Shown here in pieces: positions 35,098 through 46,400 of a stretch of 64,000 nucleotides of DNA. This DNA is from Hemerocallis citrina (taxonomy: Eukaryota; Streptophyta; Magnoliopsida; Asparagales; Asphodelaceae). The notes below the pieces were generated by a model. That model made no database searches. It had not been told where the DNA came from and saw only the letters and a list, made by a program, of their open reading frames with translations. A program made the position numbers and the translations under genes. Position 1 is the stretch's first letter, and each line of letters begins with the position of its first letter. The stretch lies in assembly GCA_017893485.1 (NCBI GenBank), contig CM030364.1, positions 247,021,818 through 247,085,817 on the forward strand, written 5' to 3'.

Positions 35098-38000
35098 TAG
35101 ATACTTTACAGCGGATGCTTGAAGCACATGACTGGTCATGCCAACCTCCTATCTTCCATACTAAACATTGATGGAGGAACAGTTACATTTGGTGACAACA
35201 ATAAAGAAAAGGTCATAGGAATTGGTATGGTCGGTAAGCACACTAACCCCTCTATAGAAGATGTCTTATTAGTTAGTGGACTTAAACATAACCTATTAAG
35301 TATTAGTCAACTTTGTGATAAGGATTATAAAATCATGTTTGAAAAAGACGCATGTTTAATTTATGATTCTACCATCCAAAATATAATTTTTCAAGGGTTT
35401 AGGAAAAATAACATTTATGAATTGTGTTTGAAAGCATATGAGTTTTCGAATGATTTTTGCTTAGTAGCTTTTAATAACGATTCTTGGCTTTGGCATAGAC
35501 GTTTTGGCCATGTGAATATGAAAAATCTCTCTAAATTGTCTAAGTACAACCTAGTTAAAGGGCTACCAAGATTATCCTTTAAAAGGGATAAGTTATGTGA
35601 TGCATGTCAACTAGGTAAACAAATTAAATCTATTTTTAAAACGAAAGAAGTAATTTTTACTAGTAGGCCGCTTGAATTAATTCACATGGATTTATTTGGC
35701 CCTACTAGAGTTGCTTCTTTAAATAAAAGTAGGTATGTATTTGTTTTAGTAGATGATATTTCATGATTCACTTGGACTTTCTTTTTAAAACATAAGAATG
35801 ATGCTTTTGAAGAATTTGTAAATTTTTGTAAACGAATTCAAAATCAAAAGTCTCTAACCATAGTCACTATTAGAAGTGATCATGGTGGAGAATTTGAAAA
35901 TGAAACGTTTGCATAATATTGCAACAAGAATGGTATAACTCATTCATTTGCATTTCCTAGAGCTTCACCACAAAATGGAGTGGTTGAAAGGAAGAATAAG
36001 ACTTTGCAAGAATGTGCACGTACAATGCTTGTTAAAAGCAATTTACCTAAGTATTTTTGGGCTGAAGCTGTTGCTACAACTTGTTATGTTTTAAATAGAA
36101 TTTTGATTAGGCCTAAGCTAAAGAAAACATGTTATGAGCTATTTTTTGATAGAATTCCTAAGGTCTCTTACTTTAAAATATTTGGATGTAAGTGTTTTAT
36201 TCTGAACACTAAGGATAATTTAGATAAATTTGATCCTAGATCTAATGAGGGTATCTTTGTAGAATACTCAAATAGGAGTAAAGCATATAGAATCTTCAAC
36301 AAGTCAACAATGACTATTGAAGAATTCATGCATGTTGCATTTGATGAATCTCTATCTTCATCGACTGTAATTGAAGATGATGAAACTAATTCATCACCCT
36401 TAAATAAAGTAATTACATTTTTAGAACAAACTAGTCTTGCGGATAAGTCGACCGATAAGAAAGTTAAGTCGACTACTGTAAATCAGTCGACTGAGGAACT
36501 TGTCAAGTCGACTGATCCTGTTATGATATCTCCAACCTTACCAAAGTCGTTCGTTGAAGTTAGAGATCATCCTCATGACTTAATAAATGATGATATTTCA
36601 CATGGTATTCAGACGAGATCATATGTTAACATGATATCTCACACAGCTTTCTTGTCGAATTTTGAACCAAAAAATATACAAGAAGCGTGTGACAATGAAT
36701 TTTGGATGAATGCCATGCAAGATGAGTTAAACCAATTCATAAGGAATGATATATGGGATTTAGTTCCACGACCTTCTGATCATACTATAATTGGTACTAA
36801 ATGGGTATTCAAGAATAAGTTAGATGAATTAGGACAAGTTGTTAGAAAAAAAGCTAGACTAGTTGCTCAAGGGTATAATCAAGAAGAAGGCATAGATTTT
36901 GATGAAACATTTGCTCCTGTTGCTAGATTAGAATCAATTCATATCTTATTATCTTTTGCTTGTTTTATGAATTTTACACTTTTTCAAATGAATGTTAAAA
37001 GTGCATTCCTTAATGAGTTTATAAAGGAAGATATTTATGTTAAACAACCACCAGATTTTGAACATGAACAATTCCCAAATCACGATTTTAAATTGAAAAA
37101 GGCTTTGTACGGTCTTAAACAAGCACCTCGTGCTTGGTATGATCGATTGAAGACTTTTCTTTTAGAAACAGGTTTTGAAATAGGTAAAGTAAATACTACT
37201 TTGTTTATTAGAAGAATTAAGAATGATATTTTAATCATACAAATATATGTTGATGACATAATTTTCGGTTCTACTAATAGTAATCTATGTCAAGAGTTTG
37301 CTAACACCATGAAAAACGAGTTTGAGATGAGTCACGTGGGTGAACTCAATTATTTTCTTGGACTATAAATTAAGCAGTCACATAATGGCATATTCATTAA
37401 TCAAGAAAAATATGCCAAGAAATTACTCAAACGGTTTAACATGGATAGCACGATTAGTAAGACCACACCTATGGCTACTACCACTATCCTTGACAAAGAT
37501 GAATTAGGTAAGAGTGTCGATCAGAAACTCTATCGATGTATGATTGGCTCACTCTTATATATAACTGCTAGTAGACCGGACATTATGTTTAGTGTATGTT
37601 TGTGTACTAGATATCAGTCAAATCCTAAAGAATCTCACTTAAAAGCTGTGAAACGCATTTTAAGATATATTAAAGGCACGTATGATTATGTTTTATTTTA
37701 TCCATGCACCGACAATTTTCAACTTTTATCATATAGTAATGCAGATTTTGCTAGTAGTAAAACTGGCCGCAAGAGTACAAGTGGGACTCTATTGGTGCAA
37801 TAAGAAGCAAAATTCGGTATCCCCATCTACTACAGAAGCTGAATATATCGCTGCAAGTTTGGCTTGTGCCCAAATTTTGTGGATAAAACAAACCCTATTA
37901 GACTATGGTATTTCATTTGAAAAACCTTCAATAATGTGTGATAATACCAGTGCCATTAACTTATCTAAAAATCCGGTTCAACACTCACGTACGAAATATA

Positions 38001-38172
38001 TTGATATTTGACATCATTTTTACGTGATCATGTTTTAAAGGGAGACATTTCTTTAGATTTTATTTCTACTGATAAACAAGTAGCTGACATTTTTACCAAA
38101 CCCCTTAAAGAAGACACCTTTATAACCTTAAGTAGAGAACTAGGAATTTGTAGTTTTCATGATGTTTCTTGA
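35098..38172 (+). pseudogene. copia pol: protease, integrase, RT, RNase H, decayed
   Basis: Domains follow in copia order. In the protease, the catalytic DSG is YSG before CLKHMTG (35107-35133), with TAG at 35098-35100. Integrase has the HHCC zinc site (WHRRFGH ... CDAC), HMDLFGP, IRSDHGGEF and PQNGVVERKN. Reverse transcriptase has the YVDDIIFG active site near 37246. RNase H includes STTEAEYIAA and ends FTKPLKED. In-frame stops are at 35764-35766, 35914-35916, 37366-37368 and 38009-38011. A small deletion/frameshift lies near 37785-37800, and a one-base loss in a T-run lies near 38019. Several stops are TGA or TAA in contexts where CGA or CAA is expected, consistent with deamination at methylated cytosines. 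Confidence 0.92.
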
Positions 38173-38707
38173 ATTTTTTTTGTGTAATTCGACTTACAAA
38201 TATTATTCGGTCAACTAACAAGTTGCTTTTTCTAAATTTTGTCTGAGTTTTATGCTCTGGACAGTCGACCATGCTTAGTACCCAGTCGACTGACCAGTTG
38301 TATTAATATTACGTTCAATTTTTTTTGACTCTCGACTAAGTCGACTGCCTCCTAATACCAATCGACTGTCGCGACTCAGATTTTCTTCAAAATCGAATTT
38401 TGGCACATCGTTTGAGGCTATTTTTTTACGCTTTGACCGATCTGAGCCTTTGAAACTCCTTACCTTCATCTCAGTCGTCCATTCTAAGTAAAAACCCTAA
38501 CTCTCTCCCCTCATTCTTTCACTTTTACCCTAACTTTATCTCTCTACCAAAATTTCAAGTCGGCTGCTGCTGCTGCTTGGGGATTTCCAGGAATTTTGAA
38601 ACCCAGATTGAAGATCTCTTGAAGTTCTTTTACTTCTCCTTGCTACTTCCTTGTCGATATACCCTCTTAGAACTTTTTCCATCTCTTGTTTTTTAGGATT
38701 TCTCTTT

Positions 38708-39745
38708 ATGGCTCCTAAACGATCAAAAACATCTCATGTAGAGGAGGGTTCATCTTCTAGGGACTATATTCAATATCTTAGAAGTTCCAACCTTGTTGAA
38801 AAATGGTATATAATATGTTCCATTATGATTTTTCCGGGTCGGTTTGTAAATTTTTTCGATCTTGATAGGTTTAATCTCATGTCTTTATTTCAACATTGTG
38901 GTCTTTATGAGTTTTTATCTTTAGAAAATCAACCCTACTATTACCCTCAACTCATCTATTTGTTTTATACAAATATGAAGGTTGTCCAATCGGATGATGG
39001 TAGTGAGATTTTCATCTATACCTCTGTCAAAAATAAGAAAATGAAACTCACATCCGAAAGAATCAACCTTATTTTGGGTTTAGATGATGAAGGGCTTGAC
39101 TTAGGAGAAATTGAGATGGATGATGATACCACTTTATCTAGAATTTATTTGCCAAATCATGAACCCCCTATATCAAATAAGTCCATTACCCCTGTTGCAA
39201 AACTTGTTGCACGGATACTATCATACAATATCATTTCCAAAACAGGGAGTTATGATCAGTATTCCATGAAATTACAATAAGCCGTTTATGCAATATTCGG
39301 CAAAATTAATCTAAATTGGAGTCGTATCATATTTTCTAGGCTTCATAAGGCTCATACTTCATTTCTTCCTTTTGATGCCCTTCTTACTCGAGTCTTTTGT
39401 GCTTATGATGTCAATCTCGATGCAGAGACCAATGTAGTAAAGCACTATGAGTCTTTTGATCGTGCAAGTTTAGCACGCATGAGGCTTCTTACTTCTCCAC
39501 CTAGGTCTACTTCTAGGACTTCCCCTCCTGTTCCTTTAGCTACTTCAGCTCGTCGGTCTTCTGCTTCTAGTTCCTCTCGTCTTCAAGTAGATTTTTATGA
39601 TCCTCACAGTATTTATCATGCTGTCAATTATATCATGGATCGTCAAGATGTTCTTGAGTCACATATTTCTCATCTTACCCACCTATTCACCACTCAATTT
39701 CCTCCTCCCTCTCATGATGACCAAGATGAAGAAGATGAAGATTGA
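38708..39745 (+). pseudogene. Additional ORF downstream of pol (env-like position)
   Basis: An ATG at 38708 (MAPKRSKTSHVEEGSSSRDY) opens a frame of about 345 codons with a single in-frame TAA at 39278-39280. The same frame resumes at once and ends with an acidic tail (HDDQDEEDED) at 39745. The middle has FPGRFVNFFDLDRF, a Leu/Tyr-rich segment and LTSERINLILGLDDEG. This resembles the 'putative plant transposon protein' type found after pol in some SIRE/Maximus elements. No clear signal peptide or C-terminal transmembrane anchor is seen, so a true envelope is not supported. The C-terminal half is Ser/Arg-rich and then acidic. Confidence 0.75.
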
Positions 39746-40090
39746 TGAGTTATTTTTTTATTTATTTCTATGTATTTTCCTACTTTTTGTTGCATTTTTA
39801 TGTAATTGTTTGACCTAAGACTAATTTTTTATGAATGACATTTTGTCTGTATTATTTTTCTGTGAGGATTATTTTTTTCCATTTTTTGTTGATGACAGAG
39901 GGGGAGAAAATATAAGCTCCAATTTTTATATTGCTTTGTGTGTTATGTTGTGGTGATACATATATTTGTACATGTTTTTTTCACTTTTGCATGCTTTCAC
40001 ACCTATGCATGTTGTACATTTGATAGGGGGAGCATGTGAGTACTTGTAATATTTATTCCCTTTATTGTAAGCTATTGCGTTGTCATCATC
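39746..40090 (+). other. copia 3' noncoding region
   Basis: A T-rich stretch leads to GGGGGAG and GAGGGGGAG purine blocks at about 39898 and 40026, before the polypurine tract. No ORF. Confidence 0.5.
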
Positions 40091-40104
40091 AAAAAGAGGG
40101 AGAA
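40091..40104 (+). other. Polypurine tract of copia element
   Basis: AAAAAGAGGGAGAA lies immediately before the 3' LTR start TGTTGATT. Confidence 0.9.
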
Positions 40105-41300
40105 TGTTGATTCTTGATTTTGATGATTACAACACAATGCAAAGTTGTTGTTCTACTTCTTACATATTATAGGATAAACAAAGGCAAAATGTTCTAACAA
40201 GCTTCTTCAAGCATGTTGATCAAGCAAAGCTACAAACATAGCTCTTATAGCTAATTGATCAAGAAAGCTACAAGGTTGCCAGCTTACAAGAAAAAGACGA
40301 AGGCTAAAAGCTCCATCTCAAGACTCAAAACTCAAGACAAGACATATGCTTCAATTTATTGTATTAAGTGTCTTGTAACAATTGTAACTTTTTTATTCTT
40401 TTTTGAGTCTTAGAAATTCTGTAAAAGCATTGTCACACACACTCACACATTATCTTTAAAATAATTGAGTATTTTTCAAACTTAAAAAGATCGAAACAAG
40501 ATTGAAAAATCTCAGCTGTTAAGTACCAGTCGACTGTCATAAGGCACCAGTCAACTGTCTTAGTACGAAACTGACTGAACTTATTCAAACTCTGACCAGT
40601 CGACTCATAACGGCAACTCAGTCGACTGTTCAAGTCGTTTCGACAGTTTGCTGATTTCAAAACTTAATTTTTCGAATTCAAAAGTTTTATTTCCGTTGGT
40701 TGACAGTTGATACAACTGCTTCTCAACGTCCAGTGATTCTAACTCTATAAATAGAGAATAGAAATCACTTGGAAAAGGTGAACAACTTATTCTTTCCAAG
40801 CTTTTGTTTCTCAAGTACTCAAGCTTTTGGTTTTAATAAGAAAAAGTATTCAAAAGCATTCACGTCCTAAGTCTTGGTTCTCTGAAATCAGTCTAGCATA
40901 ACAGTGATTTCGTTTTAGACTGATTTCAGAAGTTGATCTAATAGCCACGCATAAAATCACATCCACAACAAGGCTATAAGTTGATTGTAAACTTTTTGTT
41001 TGTTGTTCTTCACTCTCGGGTTGTGAGAGTGGTTCCTCTCGGTTGGAGAGTAGGGCTCTAGGGTGTAGAGTCAGGTTTTCACTCTTGGTGGAAGAGTGGG
41101 TTGCTTTATCTAGTTATGAGAAAGGACTACGGGTTGGACAAGGTTGTTGTCTAGCATCGTCTGGTGTTCTTGTAATTATTTCAAGAATAGTGGAAAATCT
41201 CAAGTAGGTTGCTTGGGGACTGGATGTAGGTCGGGAGGATCGAACCAGGATACATCGTGTGTACTCTGTGTGTTTCTTGCAGTGCCTACAGGATCCAACA
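40105..41300 (+). mobile_element. 3' LTR of copia element
   Basis: TGTTGATTCTTG...AGGATCCAACA, 1196 bp, the same length as the 5' LTR. Substitutions between the two are scattered and mostly transitions, with no net indel. Confidence 0.95.
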
Positions 41301-41558
41301 AAAATCAGCAGCAATAAACAGAATACTTGAATATTGGTGACAAATCCCCACATTTCTTGAAATTAGTTTAAGAAAATATGTGCATTGTATGTACATTTAT
41401 AATATCTTTAGTATAAACAACATGATAAAATATCTCGAGTATAAACAATATTCCTTGATGCCTAGCACCTAGTCTCCTCCACTTTTCTCTTTAGGCTTGT
41501 TTGACTCTTAAAAAAACTAATAAAATAACAAGATTATTTCATTTGGTTTATCCAAAAA

Positions 41559-41649
41559 TCTATATAATAAAACAAAAAGAAAGCTATCAAGTGGCTCTTC
41601 TTCAATTCCCCCAAAATCAAAGGCCCATATCTAACATCAAAAAACACAT

Positions 41650-41689
<40 letters not shown>

Positions 41690-42012
41690 AAACTCAAATT
41701 CGAATCTTCCCCCAAAACAACTTCTTTATTTATTTAATTATTTCTCTCTTTCTCTCTCCTATTCTTCTTCTTCTTCTTCTATGAATTTCTTGATCTCATC
41801 TTCTCTACTTTCAAATGCGATGGAAGATTTAAATAGATATTCACTTGGGTAAATTTCAACCTCTAAAGTTACATTGAATTGCATATACATGTTGATACCT
41901 ATGTGATTTGTTAGTTAGATAAGATTGCATATATTTTATTGTTTGCAGGGCTTTTCATATGCTGCATTGTTTCAAATACGTGTCGTAGGCACGTGCCTAC
42001 GGGCAAACCTAG
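41559..42012 (+). mobile_element. Non-autonomous Helitron (454 bp)
   Basis: The 5' end is TCTATATAATAAAAC, the 3' end is CCTAG, and insertion is between A (41558) and T (42013) without target duplication. A perfect 18-bp hairpin CGTAGGCACGTGCCTACG (41984-42001) lies 11 bases from the 3' end. These are the diagnostic Helitron termini. No Rep/helicase is present. The interior includes a C-homopolymer and a CTTCTT run. Confidence 0.85.
41651..41698 (+). repeat. Poly(C) tract, 48 bases
   Basis: An uninterrupted run of C lies inside the Helitron. Length accuracy is doubtful, since such homopolymers are prone to assembly and polymerase slippage error. Confidence 0.8.
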
Positions 42013-42230
42013 TACTAGCTAAAATGGGTGCTCCAACCATCCACGTCAGCTGTCAGCCATGTAGATGGTGTCAGAAAAATCACAACTTCTAACTAGAAAA
42101 TTGGAGAGGAACATATTATTTGAGAATTTCTTATTCACTAAGATGGATCCAACAAATAAAAAAATAACGATATTGTTTGTCATTGGTGAATCTCATACCC
42201 ACTTATTTAATTATATTAATTTCTCACTTA

Positions 42231-43145
42231 CTCTCTGTTTGGTTCAAAGGAGGGGAGGGGAGGGGAGGAATTTTAATCATGACTCTGTTTGGTTGAAAAG
42301 AGTGGAGGGGAGGGAAAATAATTCTCTTCTTGTTTGGTTCACAAGGAGAGTGAAGGAATTTTATAATTAAATTACTTTTATACCCTTTTACATTTTAGGA
42401 GAGTCTATGTATTATTGTTTCTAATTCTAATTTGGTAATATAAACAAAATACAACTAGGAGCACCTGGTGATAGACTCACAGGTCAGACCTAGGAATTTT
42501 CCTTAGGCAGAATTAAATTAATCCGACTAAATACTTAAACAATCAAACACATTAGGGAATAAATGTTAAATAACCTAGAAGAAACATTTCCAAGCACATT
42601 ATAAGGGTTTTAACATAAGAGTTGGCAAGTAAGACCAAAATTAGCTTAAGCTAAATGTGTGTGTACTGTGTACCTGCGCATATTTTAAATGTGAAAATAG
42701 TTATTAAGATCACAGATTTTATTTTTTTATTTAAAAGTAATTTTAGGAGAGTCTTTTATACAAAGCTAATATTTTAGGAGAGTCTTTTATACCCAGATGT
42801 TTGATTGTTTGAGTATTTAGTCGGATTAATTTACATTTAGAGATTTAGAACTAAAAGGACAATTTAGTCCAATAACTTAAAGAAATTAGACCTACTTTCT
42901 CTCCCTACAAATCCCCCAGTATAGGAGGGGAGCTAAAATTGGCTCTGGAGGGATTTTGCACCCCTCCATTCCCCTCCTAAAAAATGAAACAAATAAGAAA
43001 TGTTTTAAAAAATCCCTCCCCTCCCCTCCTAAAAAATGAAACAAATAAGAAATGTTTTAAAAAATCCCTCCCCTCCCCTCCTAAAAAATGAAACAAATAA
43101 GAAATGTTTTAAAAAATCCCTCCCCTCCCCTCCAACCAAGCAAAG
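42231..43145. mobile_element. Possible MITE-like element with G-rich inverted ends
   Basis: The left end reads CTCTGTTTGGTTCAAAGGAGG and the right end, reverse-complemented, CTTTGCTTGGTTGGAGGGG. The ends are related but imperfect, and no target duplication was found. The left end has four G-runs (42249-42268) with quadruplex potential. It lies just upstream of the host gene. Confidence 0.45.
42974..43137. repeat. 52-bp tandem repeat, three copies
   Basis: The core TAAAAAATGAAACAAATAAG recurs at 42978, 43030 and 43082 (spacing 52 exactly), each followed by GAAATGTTTTAAAAAATCCCTCCCCTCCC. The copies are identical, implying recent amplification. Confidence 0.9.
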
Positions 43146-43448
43146 ATACCCGATGCGAAGATAAAATGAGTCATCCTCTTTAACCTTTTTTTGTTTTTGT
43201 TTTTTTAGTTTTGTTCACAACCCAAAAGGATTACTTTACTTATCAAGCACTTTGTGTGTGTTTTAATCTCATATCTAGTAGTATAATCCAATGGTCTTCT
43301 TTTTTGTGTGTCCTATATGATATCCTATACCCCTACATCCCCCCATCCCCATTTCCATTCCCTAAAACCCTACCCATTTTCGCCATCAAGATTTATCCGC
43401 AATCCGCCTCCTCTTCCAACTTCTAAAAAAGCTCCAAATTTTCCATCC

Positions 43449-46400
43449 ATGGCTTCTTCCAAGCTGTACCATCACTTCTCCTCCTCCCTCCTCCTCATCA
43501 ACAGAAGAACCCCTCTCACCCTCAAACCCTTCCCTCCCTCTCTCTTCCTCAAACCCTCCTTTACCCCCCTCTCCCTCCGTTTCTGCAGCTCCGCCGCAAC
43601 TGCTGACGTGGATGTTGTCTCTGCTTCTTCTTCGTCGTCGTCGTTGTTATCGTCTACTCATCCATGGCCTGAGTGGGGCCAGTTCATTGACAAGATGAGA
43701 AGCAAGGGATACTTTGCGGCAGTTGTGGACGTTGCTGCTGCTGCTGATGAGAAAGTGCCTTCTTTTACTCCTTCTGATCTTAATAAGATCAAGAATGCTT
43801 GTTTGAAGTTTGCCCGCGAACGGTTCGACATTTTCAGGTATACCCATTTTCCGTTTTTAGTGTGTTGGATTGGAAAAGTTTGTCATCTTGGTAATGAATG
43901 AGCTTAAACTTTGTAAACAAGGGTTGGGATAATATCTTGGTTGGGAATATAGGGTCAATTTAAGGTTGACGGTTCTGACATTTTCAGGGATACCCATTTT
44001 CGGTTTTTTGGTTTTATGTGTGTTGAATTGGAAAAAGTTATCATCTCGGTAATGAATGAGCTTGAACTTTGTAACTGTATCTCTGTAAGAAGGCTTGGGG
44101 GATAATATCTAACTTGGCTGAAAATTAAGCATATGTTTTTTTTTAAGGTGGACGTTTGTGAGTTGTTTTTAAATTTTGGCAAAATTTAATTGGCCCGATT
44201 TTGATTGTTAAAGGCGATATATGATGTTATTACTGATGGGTTGTATGAAGAATGATACATAGTTATTTGATAACCATCTGATGAACGAGACATTTTTGCA
44301 CACGCGTATCCATTAGTCTTCCTATCCCCTGCCTTGTTTGATTGTCACAATTGTATCTTGAGGCATTTCCACATGACAAGGGCCACAAATTTGTGTTTGA
44401 GCCAACCAGCTAAGCCACTATCAAAGTATCAGGTCTCAAATGTTTCACAAGTTCGACATAGTTATTATTTTCCTTTTTAAAAAAAAAAAATTAAACTTGG
44501 TATTCCAAAGCATTTCTCTTGACAATTTGGTACTCATACAATGCAGGTCCTTGCCTAAAGAAGATATTCAAGCTGTTGTTGAGATTGGGTGTCCGAATGT
44601 GTATCGGAAGGCTGTTAATTCAGCAAAAAGGCTGAGAGCATTTCTCAGACTCAATGAACGCGGTGTAAGTGTCTGATTACACCTTATAGTTAACTACCTT
44701 TTATTGTTCCGTGCCTGTCGGGTAGAGCATGTATTGCTACAGAATTGCTGTATTTATTCTTTTGAAATGACACATGACTGAAAAAAATATTGTTATATGG
44801 TTTATGAAGGGATATCAAATTGATACTGCTTTAGTGATACTAAATTTGAATGTAAAACTATGTGATTCAGGTCTGTAGTGCTTGCAAGCTACAAGGAGAG
44901 TGTGACAAAGCAAATGTAGAATTTAAGGAAGATGACCAAGCTCGTACTGTGGATATTGTGCGCATTTTAATGACCTATGCAGTGGACCCCGCCCTTTGTT
45001 CAGGGGGAACTAACCCTTCCATTACAGAACATGCTCAAGAGTCAGCTCGAAACCTGCTTGTGGAGCTTATTAGATTGAGCGATACAACCATTGACCCAGC
45101 CCTCCTGAAACCTGCAGTGCAAGCTTCTGTTAAAAAAGAATCTTCTCGGAGGGACACCCATTATTTGGATAAATCGAAGAATGTTGAGATGAAGAAAGGT
45201 GACTGGGTATGCTCTAAGTAAGTCTTCTGAGAGTATAGTTTCTTTGTTTATATTATGTGATTTTTTTAGTTCATTTCCTTTCAACTTACATAGACAAACT
45301 AAAATGGTTGTCACATCTGATACGATCATACTTAGTGTCCAGGAAAACTGTAGGTTCTTGATAATTCAAATATTGCAAAATTATATGATAATCTTTATAG
45401 ATTAGAATATCATATTTAATATGATCAACCAAAGCTGCCCAATATTTGTTATTTTTTGATAAATAACGTTATAGTATCATGAATTAGAAGTAAAGGTAAG
45501 TTGTAGGATCATAAATTATTTCTCATTCAATGCAAAGATACAATTATCTGAGAAAGTAGATTTGGGATTATTGTAGTGATTCTATCAATACTAACCTTAT
45601 AAGATTTGTTTCTGTTGTCTTGTGTCGGCTTGCAGCTTCCAATATTGAATATGAGCTTTTGATAGGGTAGCTACGTATATTATCACAAGAGAATTGATTT
45701 ATTAATTACTATAATGGTAGTGCGATAAACCATGTTTTATGGACGTCTTTTTGGGCAATTAATGAGCAACCTGTTAAAAAAATGATGTAGTTGCGGACAG
45801 ATGCCAAGTTTGATTAATGGCAGTCTGATGGAATTGGGATAAGAAATGTGTTTATTGATGAAAGGTTAGTGCTAGTATTTTCTTTTGAAATAAAATAAAA
45901 AAGGAAATCAGTAAGTTCATTACTTCGAGTCTTCAACCCATGAGTGCCTTAAGAGCGTTAGCATCACACTTGTAGGAAGAGCATGAATAGGATAATTTGG
46001 TTAGGTAGTAAAGTGACATACGATATATGATGATTAGTAGTATAACCGAGTAGTGGCAATTAACGGCTGAATGGAAAATTTTGATTTTTTTTTTTTTTTT
46101 GCATTGACCTATAAGTTGGTTTACATGTTTTGAACATGTAATAGAATCTCATGAGTGCCTTAGGAGTGTTAGGATCACGCACTTGTAGTAGCATGATAAT
46201 ATGTTGCTAGTAAAATAACATAGGACAATTTGTAATATAACTGACTGGTGACTATTCACTGCTGAATGGAAAATTTTCGATTTGTGGATTGACCCATAAA
46301 TTGATATGTAGACTTCTTTTTTGTGTATGTTGTATTATAAAGTGTACCCAGAGGCTTACTTCTACTATGCACACTAAAACTTGAAGAGCTTATAAGGTCT

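Larger units (their letters stand above)
31986..41300 (+). mobile_element. Ty1/copia retrotransposon, SIRE/Maximus-like, inactive
   Basis: It is a full-length element of 9315 bp with two equal 1196-bp LTRs, a tRNA-Met primer site, gag with a zinc knuckle and long coiled coil, pol in copia order (protease, integrase, reverse transcriptase, RNase H), an additional ORF after pol, and a polypurine tract. The direct repeat AAAATCA (7 bp; 31979-31985 and 41301-41307) flanks it, longer than the 5 bp usual for copia. I counted about 43 differences between the LTRs, roughly 3.6%. Multiple stops and frameshifts make it non-functional. Confidence 0.92.
21833..41316 (+). mobile_element. Tat-lineage Ty3/gypsy TR-GAG, host of three nested insertions
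   Basis: The element has LTRs at 21833-22441 and 31387-41316 (the latter split by a copia element), a TTGGCGCC-type primer site, a degenerate gag, and a polypurine tract. A 5-bp direct repeat AACAG flanks it (21828-21832 and 41317-41321). With the insertions removed, the LTRs are about 609 and 608 bp and the internal domain is only about 4 kb. No protease, reverse transcriptase, RNase H or integrase is present between gag and the 3' LTR. This is the layout of non-autonomous TR-GAG elements. Confidence 0.75.
31387..41316 (+). mobile_element. 3' LTR of TR-GAG, split by the copia element
   Basis: The LTR runs from 31387 to 31985 and resumes at 41308-41316. The copia insertion plus a flanking repeat AAAATCA lies between. 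When joined by length alone it is 608 bp, against 609 bp for the 5' LTR. AACAG follows at 41317-41321. Confidence 0.8.

Noticed and set aside
38708..39745. Retroviral-type envelope gene
   Set aside because: No signal peptide followed by a fusion or anchor segment is apparent; it is described only as an additional ORF in the env position.
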